7,047 bases of DNA, taken from positions 1 to 7,047 of the forward strand of contig DVLY01000104.1 in the NCBI GenBank assembly GCA_018715295.1. The letters are read 5' to 3'. Origin of the DNA: Candidatus Merdimorpha stercoravium (lineage in GTDB: Bacteria > Bacteroidota > Bacteroidia > Flavobacteriales > UBA1820). This document shows, piece by piece, positions 1 through 5,885 of this stretch (positions are counted from its first letter, which is position 1; each line of letters begins with the position of its first letter). The position numbers and the translations under genes were made by a program. The notes under the pieces are model-generated. The model was not told the DNA's origin. It saw only the letters and a program-made list of their open reading frames with translations, and ran no database searches.

Positions 1-109
1 AATGAGCGACAGGATCCTCGCTGCGGAGTATTTTGGAATACTCGCCGCAACTTGCCAACGATACCGCCAGAGCGCAGAGCAGACCTATTTTAATGCGTGA
101 TAGTAACAT
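1..109 (-). CDS. bamD: BamD-like outer-membrane assembly lipoprotein, N-terminal fragment
   Basis: The minus strand opens with ATG at 109-107 and stays open for 36 codons to the left edge, so only the N-terminus is present. It has a hydrophobic stretch (residues 6-19) and a lipobox LASC with the lipidation cysteine at residue 21, followed by GEYSKILRSED. That segment matches the start of mature BamD-family lipoproteins in Bacteroidetes, which typically read Cys-x-E-Y-x-K-x-L-x-S-x-D. BamD is a TPR lipoprotein of the BAM complex that inserts beta-barrel proteins into the outer membrane from its periplasmic face. The TPR region is outside the window, so the name rests on the short N-terminal match. 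The lipoprotein call itself is strong. The gene is divergent from the rubrerythrin gene, and two possible -7 boxes lie upstream. Confidence 0.7.
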   Translation of the reverse strand, partial: MLLSRIKIGLLCALAVSLASCGEYSKILRSEDPVAH

Positions 110-165
110 AGGTGCAAATGTATGAATTTTATCCGTTCACGTGAAAAAAAAGTCGAAGACTCGGG

Positions 166-197
166 CAAAGATACAGGATAATCTGACGCGGCGCACA
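166..197 (-). promoter_or_regulatory. Candidate Bacteroidetes-type promoter for the bamD-like gene
   Basis: On the minus strand TATCTTTG (173-166) fits the -7 consensus TAnnTTTG exactly. TGTG (197-194), 20 bases upstream, matches three of four bases of the -33 TTTG. Transcription would start near 159 and give a leader of about 50 bases. A second exact -7 match, TACATTTG (122-115), lies almost at the start codon and could give a nearly leaderless transcript. The sequence does not decide between the two. Confidence 0.5.
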
Positions 198-355
198 ACC
201 GGCCTCCTTAAATAAATCATAAGATTTTTTGCCAAACGGCCTTTTGCCACCGGGGAAAACAATACAAACTACTGTAAAACAAGCGATATAGTTTTTATCT
301 ATCCCGACAAAGAAAAACAATTATACGCAACGCACCCCCGCCGGATAAAAAGCCG

Positions 356-363
356 TACCTTTG
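356..363 (+). promoter_or_regulatory. Candidate -7 box for the rubrerythrin gene
   Basis: TACCTTTG matches the Bacteroidetes -7 consensus TAnnTTTG and lies 44 bases before the rubrerythrin start codon, so transcription would begin near 370. No good -33 TTTG is seen 19-21 bases upstream (the bases there are C-rich). The promoter may therefore be weak or need an activator, as would suit a stress gene. I see no clear OxyR- or PerR-like palindrome. Confidence 0.45.
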
Positions 364-407
364 TTACAACAAAAATCATATAAGAACTATACAAACATCC
401 AGATCCT

Positions 408-962
408 ATGAAAAAGAAATTCATCTGCACCATCTGCGGTTACGTTCACGAAGGGGATTCCGCTCCCGAAAAATGCCCCCAGTGCCATGCTCCGGCCAGC
501 AAATTCAAGGAGTTGGTAGAGGGTGAAGGCGCCCTTGCCTTCGTAACCGAACACGTGATCGGCGTGGCCAAAGGCTGCGACGAGGAAATGATCAAGGACC
601 TCAACGCACACTTCACCGGAGAATGCACCGAAGTGGGCATGTACCTGGCCATGAGCCGTCAGGCCGACCGCGAAGGCTACCCCGAGATCGCCGAAGCCTA
701 CAAGCGCTACGCTTGGGAAGAGGCCGAACACGCCAGCAAATTCGCCGAACTGCTGGGCGATGTGGTATGGGACACCAAGACCAACCTGGAAAAACGCATG
801 CAGGCCGAATGCGGCGCGTGCGAAGACAAGATGCGTATCGCCAAACGCGCCAAGGAACTGAACCTGGACGCTATCCACGATACGGTTCATGAAATGGCCA
901 AGGACGAGGCTCGCCACGGCAAAGGCTTCGAGGGACTCTACAACCGCTATTTCAAGAAATAA
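408..962 (+). CDS. Rubredoxin-rubrerythrin fusion peroxidase (reverse-rubrerythrin type)
   Basis: This 184-residue protein has an N-terminal rubredoxin domain (about residues 1-36). Its iron ligands are the CTIC pair C7/C10 and the CPQC pair C23/C26. A ferritin-like di-iron domain follows (about 48-184). Likely di-iron ligands are E72 and E75 in GECTE, E105 and H108 in EEAEH, E134 and/or E139, and E167 and H170 in DEARH. Classical rubrerythrin has its rubredoxin domain at the C-terminus; this reversed order is that of the reverse rubrerythrins (rubperoxins) of anaerobes. These reduce hydrogen peroxide to water with electrons from NAD(P)H through a flavoprotein reductase. Database entries often call such proteins NADH peroxidase. 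The protein has no signal peptide, so it is cytosolic. The start is supported by the rubredoxin fold beginning at once; there is no Shine-Dalgarno site. Thioredoxin follows after 112 bases and a hairpin. Confidence 0.93.
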   Translation: MKKKFICTICGYVHEGDSAPEKCPQCHAPASKFKELVEGEGALAFVTEHVIGVAKGCDEEMIKDLNAHFTGECTEVGMYLAMSRQADREGYPEIAEAYKRYAWEEAEHASKFAELLGDVVWDTKTNLEKRMQAECGACEDKMRIAKRAKELNLDAIHDTVHEMAKDEARHGKGFEGLYNRYFKK

Positions 963-970
963 GTCTGCCC

Positions 971-991
971 GGCGGAAGGGCAACCTCCGCC
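971..991 (+). other. Small hairpin with GCAA tetraloop after the rubrerythrin gene
   Basis: GGCGGA (971-976) pairs with TCCGCC (986-991). After a bulged A977, GG (978-979) pairs with CC (984-985), closing a GCAA loop of the stable GNRA type. It begins 8 bases after the rubrerythrin stop codon and has no T-run after it. It could protect the 3' end of the mRNA from exonucleases or be incidental. Confidence 0.4.
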
Positions 992-1009
992 ATCAGCAGC
1001 AATGTTCAT

Positions 1010-1042
1010 GAAAAACTTTCCGCGATGAGCGGGAAGTTTTTC
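1010..1042 (+). terminator. Terminator-like hairpin between rubrerythrin and thioredoxin
   Basis: Arms 1010-1023 and 1029-1042 pair over 14 positions, with only one G-T wobble (T1019 with G1033), around the loop GATGA. The 5' arm starts with an A-tract and the 3' arm ends in a T-tract (1037-1041), the layout of an intrinsic terminator that can also work in reverse. It probably ends most rubrerythrin transcripts. No TAnnTTTG box is visible between it and the thioredoxin start, so some read-through may feed thioredoxin. Confidence 0.7.
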
Positions 1043-1074
1043 TCTCCATTCACCGTAAAAAACACAACAACGAC

Positions 1075-1386
1075 ATGGCAAAAGAGATCACAGACGCTAA
1101 TTTCGCCGAGATCACCCGCGAAGGGGTGGTCGTGGTCGATTTCTGGGCTCCCTGGTGCGGTCCGTGCCGCATGGTGGCACCCATCATCGACGAACTGGCC
1201 GAAGAATATGCAGGAAAAGCCGTCATCGGCAAGGTCAATGTGGACGACAACCCGGGGGTTTCCGCCTCGCAGAGCATCCGCAACATTCCGACCCTGCTGT
1301 TCTTCAAAAACGGACAACTGGCGGACAAGCACGTGGGTGTGGCTTCCAAGTCCGACTTGAAGGCCAAGATCGACGCGCTTCTCTAA
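1075..1386 (+). CDS. trxA: Thioredoxin
   Basis: This is a complete 103-residue single-domain thioredoxin, the normal length of the family. The redox-active WCGPC motif is at 27-31 (C28 and C31), preceded by the strand VVVVDFWAP with the conserved buried D22. The cis-proline P72 lies in the IPT motif. The C-terminal strand (LLFFKNG) and final helix are intact. It reduces disulfides in cytosolic proteins and is itself reduced by thioredoxin reductase. There is no signal peptide or lipobox, unlike the periplasmic thioredoxin-like proteins common in this phylum. The leader is A-rich (AAAAAACACAACAACGAC) without Shine-Dalgarno. It follows a rubrerythrin peroxidase gene on the same strand, which suits a redox role, and is convergent with nhaA. 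Confidence 0.96.
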   Translation: MAKEITDANFAEITREGVVVVDFWAPWCGPCRMVAPIIDELAEEYAGKAVIGKVNVDDNPGVSASQSIRNIPTLLFFKNGQLADKHVGVASKSDLKAKIDALL

Positions 1387-1392
1387 TCTATC

Positions 1393-1433
1393 CTCTTCCC
1401 GCAAGAGCCGGAAGTCGGCGCGTGCGGGAAGAG
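1393..1433 (+). other. First of two tandem hairpins after thioredoxin
   Basis: CTCTTCCCGCA (1393-1403) is the exact reverse complement of TGCGGGAAGAG (1423-1433), an 11-bp stem. Inside it GCCG (1407-1410) and CGGC (1416-1419) can form a second helix around GAAGT. It starts 7 bases after the thioredoxin stop codon and shares its last base with the longer hairpin that follows. It has no T-run of its own, so it is more likely an mRNA 3'-end structure than an independent terminator. Confidence 0.6.
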
Positions 1434-1483
1434 TGCAAGCAAAAGCCCCCGGGGGAAAGTCCCCCGGGGGCTTTTGCTTGCAC
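1433..1483. terminator. Bidirectional terminator, perfect 24-bp stem, between trxA and nhaA
   Basis: Bases 1433-1456 are the exact reverse complement of 1460-1483, with a three-base loop AAG. The core (1445-1456 with 1460-1471) is a 12-bp almost pure G+C helix. It is flanked by AAAA on the left (1441-1444) and TTTT on the right (1472-1475), so transcripts from either side meet a strong stem followed by a short U-run. It lies between the convergent trxA and nhaA stop codons, where a shared terminator is expected. Each arm also contains the palindrome CCCCCGGGGG. Confidence 0.9.
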
Positions 1484-1494
1484 GCCCTGAGCGG

Positions 1495-2898
1495 TCAGTG
1501 TTTGCGCTTGAGCGAGATCGCGTAAAGGAACGTATAACCCAGAATAGCGGCCAATACGGAAGCCAACAGGATAGCCAGTTTTGCTTCGGCCGTATAATTC
1601 ATCGCTATCTCCCGGATAGACAGGTCCGTCGTGCGGAAAGCCAGTTCAGTGATGAACAGCGCCACGGTAAAGCCCATACCGGCTATGATCCCCATCCCGA
1701 AGATGTGTTTCCACTTCACGCCCTCGGGCAGTTTGCCGATGCCCAGTTTGACGAACAGGAGCGTAAAGAGGAAGATACCGATCGGTTTACCCACCAGCAG
1801 GCCGATCCCCACGCCGAGCGCCACCGGAGTAGCGATAGCCTGGGTAAAGCTCAAATCGCCGCTCACGTTCACTCCGGCGTTGGCCAAAGCGAAGACCGGC
1901 ATCACCACCAGCGCCACCCAGGGAGCCAGCGTCCGCTCGACGCTCGCCAGCGGGCTTTCCGCATATTTGGTGAGCTGTTTCAATTCGAAGTACGTATCCG
2001 AAGTTTCGGTATCGGGCATCCCCCGGAATATCGTCTCGTGTCCTTTGTCCTCGATCTTGCCGAGCAGTTTCTTGGCCTTGGCCGCGTAATCCTTGGGCAA
2101 CATCCCGGCGTTGGTCGGGAACGCAAAGCCCATCAGCACCCCGGCGATGGTGGCATGCACCCCGGATTCGAGGATCTGCGTCCACACCACGACAAATCCC
2201 ACCACGTAGTACACCCAGCGGGTACGGGCATTGACCATGTTGGAAAAGAACAGGAAGGCCACCCCGATCATCGCAATGGCCAGCGCGCCGGTATTGAGGT
2301 GTTCGGTATAGAAGAAGGCGATCACCGCGATCCCTCCCAGGTCGTCCGCCACGGCCAAGGTCATCAGGAATATCTTCAGGCTCAAAGGCACCCGTTTGGC
2401 CAACAGGGAGATCACCGCCAGCGAGAAAGCGATGTCGGTAGCCATCGGGATACCCCAACCTTGCTCGGCGATGTCGGCCGCATTGTGGTTGAACAGATGG
2501 TAAATGATGGCCGGGGCCAGCATTCCGCCCAAAGCGGCGGCAATGGGCAGGATCGCTTTCTTGAACGAGGAGAGTTTTCCGGCGACGAATTCGCCCTTGA
2601 GCTCCAGTCCTACGCTAAAGAAGAAGATGACCATCAGCAGGTCGCTGACGAACAACTGCAGGCTCTTCAAATGGATCGACATGAAGTAGGATACGTGTTC
2701 GACCACCTGCCCATTTTCCAGTGCTTTCTCCACGTGTTTGCCCAGGTTGAGGGTCAAAGGCTGGTTCCACACTGCATTGTACGTATCGGGCGAGACGTTC
2801 GCCCAGACAAATGCTGCTACCGCAGCGAAAAACAACAGCCCGCCGGTAAAGGTCGGTCCGGCGAGAATGCTTCGGAGTTTTTTCAGTTTCATTCCCAT
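1495..2898 (-). CDS. nhaA: Na+/H+ antiporter NhaA
   Basis: This 467-residue inner-membrane antiporter expels Na+ (or Li+) in exchange for H+ and serves pH and sodium homeostasis. Conserved landmarks by residue: VGLELKGEF (96-104; E99 and E103 correspond to E78 and E82 of E. coli NhaA); the TD in PMATDIAF, with D155 matching D133; the ion-binding aspartates D185 and D186 in VADDLGGI, matching D163/D164; SGVHATIAG (245-253) and K371 in GKPIGI, matching K300. About ten to twelve hydrophobic helices are visible. It is longer than the E. coli protein (388) mainly because of an extended polar loop at about 265-322, before the helix beginning APWVAL. The start at 2898 gives MGMKLKKL; a start two codons in (2892) is equally possible. 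No promoter box was seen upstream, so it may be read through from purD or use an unrecognised promoter. Confidence 0.96.
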   Translation of the reverse strand: MGMKLKKLRSILAGPTFTGGLLFFAAVAAFVWANVSPDTYNAVWNQPLTLNLGKHVEKALENGQVVEHVSYFMSIHLKSLQLFVSDLLMVIFFFSVGLELKGEFVAGKLSSFKKAILPIAAALGGMLAPAIIYHLFNHNAADIAEQGWGIPMATDIAFSLAVISLLAKRVPLSLKIFLMTLAVADDLGGIAVIAFFYTEHLNTGALAIAMIGVAFLFFSNMVNARTRWVYYVVGFVVVWTQILESGVHATIAGVLMGFAFPTNAGMLPKDYAAKAKKLLGKIEDKGHETIFRGMPDTETSDTYFELKQLTKYAESPLASVERTLAPWVALVVMPVFALANAGVNVSGDLSFTQAIATPVALGVGIGLLVGKPIGIFLFTLLFVKLGIGKLPEGVKWKHIFGMGIIAGMGFTVALFITELAFRTTDLSIREIAMNYTAEAKLAILLASVLAAILGYTFLYAISLKRKH

Positions 2899-3061
2899 AA
2901 TTTTCGCTATCTTTTATCCTTGTTCTTCCTTTTGCCATTCTGCGCACCCCGAGGATCCTTCCCTAAAGAGAGTCAACCTTTCCTCCCCTACCATCTCTTT
3001 TCCCTCCGCCCGGGAAATCCCGAAGCAAGGGACATTTGGCCGGGAGCGTGTCCGTAAAGCC
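2899..3061 (-). other. Gap between purD and nhaA
   Basis: These 163 bases separate two genes on the same strand. I find no TAnnTTTG box on the minus strand and no strong hairpin with a U-run. The best inverted repeat is CGGGAAATCCCG (3011-3022), too short and tight to call a terminator. Whether nhaA is co-transcribed with purD therefore stays open. No open frame here has a family signature. Confidence 0.5.
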
Positions 3062-4348
3062 TTACAGCATCTTTTCCAAATCCTTTCCGATGTCCCGACG
3101 GCAATACGCCCCCTCGAAATGGATCCGGTCGACATTGGCATAGCTCTGCACCAGTGCATCGCGGAAATCGTCGGCATAGGATGTTACCGCCAGTACGCGT
3201 CCCCCGTCGGTGAGCACCTCCCCCTGCGGGGAAAGTTTCGTCCCGGCATGGAATACGACACTGCCCTGCACGGCATCGAGCCCGGCGATCGGCTTGCCTT
3301 TTTCGTACGCCTGGGGATAGCCTCCGGAGACCATCACCACCGTAACGGCGGCGCGGGAGTCGATCTCGAAGTTCACCTGCCCCAACCGCCCTTGGGAGGC
3401 GGCATAGAGTGCTTCGAGCAGGTCGCTCTTCACCCGGGGGATCACCGCTTCGGTCTCCGGGTCGCCCATCCGCACGTTGTATTCGATCACTTTGGGTTCG
3501 CCCCCCACGTTGATCAACCCGAAGAAGACAAACCCAGTATAGACGATCCCGTCCTTTTCCAGTCCCCGGATGGTCGGCCGGACGATGCGGTCCTCGATCT
3601 TTTTCATAAATTCCCCTTGGGCAAAGGGTACGGGTGAAACCGCTCCCATGCCGCCGGTATTGAGCCCCGTATCGCCTTCCCCGATCCGCTTGTAATCCTT
3701 GGCGGAAGGGAGCAGTTTGTAGTCGTGCCCGTCGGTAATGGCAAAGACCGAAAGTTCGATCCCGGAAAGGAACTCCTCGATCACTACCTTGGCCGAGGCT
3801 GCGCCGAATTTCCCGCCGAGGATCATCTCCCGCAATTCATCCTTGGCCTGCCGGGCGTCGGGGAGGATCAGCACCCCTTTTCCCGCAGCCAGGCCGTCGG
3901 CCTTGAGCACATACGGAGGTGTAAGGCTGTCGATGAAGGCGTCCGCCTGGTCGAGATTTTTCCGGGTGAAACTCCGGTAGGCAGCCGTGGGGATGCCGTG
4001 GCGCATCATGAATTCCTTGGCGTATTCCTTGCTGCCCTCCAGGATCGCTCCCTGACGCGAAGGGCCGAACACCGCCACGCGGGCCAACTGGGGATCGCTG
4101 CGGAAAAAGTCGTAGATGCCGTTTACCAACGGATCTTCCGGCCCTACCACCACGAAATCGATCGCATGGTCCAGCACGGCCTGTTTGATCGCCTGAAAAT
4201 CGCCGACCTTGATCGCCAGGTTGGTCCCTACCTGCGCCGTACCGGCATTGCCGGGAGCGATCCACAAGCGGTCGCACATCGGACTTTGCGCTATCTTCCA
4301 CGCCAGGGCGTGTTCCCGCCCGCCGGAACCGAGTATCAGTACATTCAT
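3062..4348 (-). CDS. purD: Phosphoribosylamine-glycine ligase (GAR synthetase)
   Basis: This complete 428-residue protein has the usual length of bacterial PurD. It joins glycine to 5-phosphoribosylamine using ATP, the second step of de novo purine synthesis, in the cytosol. N-terminal domain motifs are GSGGREHAL (7-15), GNAG (33-36) and GPEDPL (69-74). The ATP-grasp domain shows KADGLAAGKGV (149-159), the TGGMGAVSP segment (231-239) and the family signature RMGDPETE (293-300). The C-terminal domain (about 333-428) includes VVMVSGGYP and FHAGT. The start ATG at 4348-4346 overlaps the GH3 stop codon in the sequence ATGA, so translation is probably coupled. No other purine gene is in the window; the gene sits instead behind a GH3 enzyme and an envelope protein. 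Confidence 0.97.
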   Translation of the reverse strand: MNVLILGSGGREHALAWKIAQSPMCDRLWIAPGNAGTAQVGTNLAIKVGDFQAIKQAVLDHAIDFVVVGPEDPLVNGIYDFFRSDPQLARVAVFGPSRQGAILEGSKEYAKEFMMRHGIPTAAYRSFTRKNLDQADAFIDSLTPPYVLKADGLAAGKGVLILPDARQAKDELREMILGGKFGAASAKVVIEEFLSGIELSVFAITDGHDYKLLPSAKDYKRIGEGDTGLNTGGMGAVSPVPFAQGEFMKKIEDRIVRPTIRGLEKDGIVYTGFVFFGLINVGGEPKVIEYNVRMGDPETEAVIPRVKSDLLEALYAASQGRLGQVNFEIDSRAAVTVVMVSGGYPQAYEKGKPIAGLDAVQGSVVFHAGTKLSPQGEVLTDGGRVLAVTSYADDFRDALVQSYANVDRIHFEGAYCRRDIGKDLEKML

Positions 4349-5868
4349 CGTGCAATATCTTTATTGGTGAATTTCATTTTTTCCATCGCTGCCTGCAGTC
4401 CATCGGCCAAGGCACGGTCGTTGGACAAACGGGGGATCTTGTTCTGCCCGCCCAGACGCCCTACCGACTTCATGTACGCCGCGAAAGCCCCTTCGGGCAG
4501 CGGACGCACCACAGCCGGACGCAGGATGCGCCCTTGGATCAAATCCCGGTAATAGATATTCTGGTGTTGCATCTCCCGGTCGAGAACTCGGGCAAAGAGG
4601 TCGGGATCGGACGGTTTTCGGGCAAACTCGATCCACCACTCGTGGTACGGGAGCCCGCTCTCGGGGGCCACCTGCGGGGCAAGGGTAAACTCCGCCACCA
4701 CCGCTCCGCTCTCCCGGGCAGCCTGGGATACCGCCCGCTCGGCTTCCGCCGCAATGACGTGCTCCCCGAAAGCCGACGTATAGTGCGCCACCCGCCCCGT
4801 TACTTTCACACGGTACGGGGAGGTAGAGGTAAACATCACCGTATCGCCGATGCTGTATGCCCACAGGCCGGAATTAGTCGTGAGGATCAAAGCGTAGTTC
4901 ACCCCTGTCTCCACCTGCGAGAGGTCTATCCGGGGAGCATCCGGCTGGCCGTACCGGTCGGCCGGGACAAATTCGTAGAACAATCCGCTGTTTACCTCCA
5001 GCAGCAGGCTTCCGTCCCGGGCCACGCTGTCGGAGGCGGCAATAAAGCCTTCGGAAGCCGGGTAAGTTTCCAGCACATCCACCTCGCGCCCGATAAGCTG
5101 ACGGAAACGTTCGCGGTACGGTTCGTAGTTCACCCCGCCGGTTACCATCAACGAGAAATGGGGGAAAAGTTCGCCGACCGGTTTGCCCGAGCGGGCGATG
5201 AGGCGTTCGAAATACATTTGCAGCCACGAAGGGATGCCCGAGATCAAGGTCATGTCGGCCGAGACGGTCTCATCGACAATGGCCTCCACTTTCTGCTCCC
5301 AGTCCTCGATGCAATTGGTACGGTAGGAGGGCTTGCGGTTGCCCCGCAGGTAAAAAGGCACGCAATGGGCCACGATGCCCGAGAGCCGCCCGGTGAGGAT
5401 GCCGTTGCGGTTCTCCAGCACAGGACTCCCTTGCAGGAAGATCATCTTCCCACCGACGAAGTCCACCTGACCGGTAGAAAGGATATAACGCAGCAGCATG
5501 TCCCGCGTGGCCCGCACCTGGCAGGCCAGGCCTTCCCGGGTGAGCGGGATGTACTTCGTACCGGAGGTCGTCCCCGAAGTCTTGGCAAAATACGCCGGCC
5601 GGCCGGGCCAAAGCACGTCGCGCTCTCCGTCGGCGATGCGCTGGATGTAGCCGCGAAGGTCTTCGTACGTACAAAGGGGGACGCGCTGACGATACTGCCG
5701 GTAACTGCGGATGTCCCCGAAACCGTGCTCCCGCCCGAAAGCCGTATCGGCCGCGGCGGCGAGAAAACGGGAGAGCAACTTTTGCTGGGTTTCGACCGGA
5801 TGGGCGGTAAAACGGTCCGAGCGGCGGATCTGACTGCGGGCAAAGGCTGTAGCAAAATACTTTTTCAT
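4345..5868 (-). CDS. GH3-family acyl-adenylating (amidosynthetase-like) protein
   Basis: This 507-residue protein belongs to the GH3 family, named after plant auxin-responsive genes; plant members activate a carboxylic acid with ATP and join it to an amino acid. All three nucleotide-binding motifs are visible: TSGTTSGTK (97-105), YPASE (269-273, the YxxSE motif) and YSIGD (338-342, the YxxGD motif). GRVAHYTSAFGEHV (358-371) and, near the C-terminus, GGQNKIPRLS (473-482) with a lysine at 477 also fit bacterial GH3 proteins. There is no signal peptide, so it is cytosolic. The start at 5868 is supported by AAGGAG eight bases upstream; the in-frame ATG at 5940 would lie inside the M23 gene. Substrates of the bacterial members are not known to me, so the acid and amine partners cannot be named. 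Confidence 0.9.
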   Translation of the reverse strand: MKKYFATAFARSQIRRSDRFTAHPVETQQKLLSRFLAAAADTAFGREHGFGDIRSYRQYRQRVPLCTYEDLRGYIQRIADGERDVLWPGRPAYFAKTSGTTSGTKYIPLTREGLACQVRATRDMLLRYILSTGQVDFVGGKMIFLQGSPVLENRNGILTGRLSGIVAHCVPFYLRGNRKPSYRTNCIEDWEQKVEAIVDETVSADMTLISGIPSWLQMYFERLIARSGKPVGELFPHFSLMVTGGVNYEPYRERFRQLIGREVDVLETYPASEGFIAASDSVARDGSLLLEVNSGLFYEFVPADRYGQPDAPRIDLSQVETGVNYALILTTNSGLWAYSIGDTVMFTSTSPYRVKVTGRVAHYTSAFGEHVIAAEAERAVSQAARESGAVVAEFTLAPQVAPESGLPYHEWWIEFARKPSDPDLFARVLDREMQHQNIYYRDLIQGRILRPAVVRPLPEGAFAAYMKSVGRLGGQNKIPRLSNDRALADGLQAAMEKMKFTNKDIAR

Positions 5869-5876
5869 CGTTCCCG

Positions 5877-5882
5877 CTCCTT
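5877..5882 (-). promoter_or_regulatory. Shine-Dalgarno site of the GH3 gene
   Basis: AAGGAG on the minus strand lies eight bases before the ATG at 5868-5866, within the 17-base gap after the M23 stop codon. It decides the GH3 start. It stands out because the other genes here have A-rich leaders without such a site. Confidence 0.75.
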
Positions 5883-5885
5883 CGC

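Larger units (their letters stand above)
110..407. other. Divergent intergenic region, bamD-like / rubrerythrin
   Basis: This 298-base stretch is much richer in A and T than the flanking genes. It holds the candidate promoters for both divergent genes. A direct repeat (TTTTGCC followed by CGG) occurs twice around 225-252. The only stem near the T-run at about 225-231 has 5 A/T-rich pairs and is too weak to call a terminator. A 63-codon minus-strand frame (320-129) lacks any family signature and spans the bamD promoter boxes, so I do not call it a gene. No tRNA or riboswitch fold was recognised. Confidence 0.6.

Noticed and set aside
225..252. Direct repeat TTTTGCC...CGG as a regulator site or repeat array
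   Set aside because: There are only two short imperfect copies, with no fixed spacing pattern or symmetry; chance is sufficient.
129..320. A 63-codon minus-strand frame in the bamD-rubrerythrin gap
   Set aside because: It has no family match, starts in AT-rich sequence without a promoter, and spans the likely bamD promoter boxes.
387..983. A 198-codon minus-strand frame opposite rubrerythrin
   Set aside because: It mirrors the rubrerythrin gene, whose cysteine and di-iron motifs are decisive. The hydrophobic look comes from complementing E/K-rich codons.
3011..3022. Inverted repeat CGGGAAATCCCG as a purD terminator
   Set aside because: The stem is four to five base pairs with a tiny loop and no U-run after it on the minus strand.
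1474..3057. A 527-codon plus-strand open frame across nhaA
   Set aside because: It is antisense to a clear NhaA gene. Its translation is rich in H, Q, R and G without domains, as expected from the opposite strand of a GC-rich gene.
2738..3637. Plus-strand frame spanning the nhaA-purD gap
   Set aside because: It covers parts of two well-supported minus-strand genes and shows no motif, signal or promoter.
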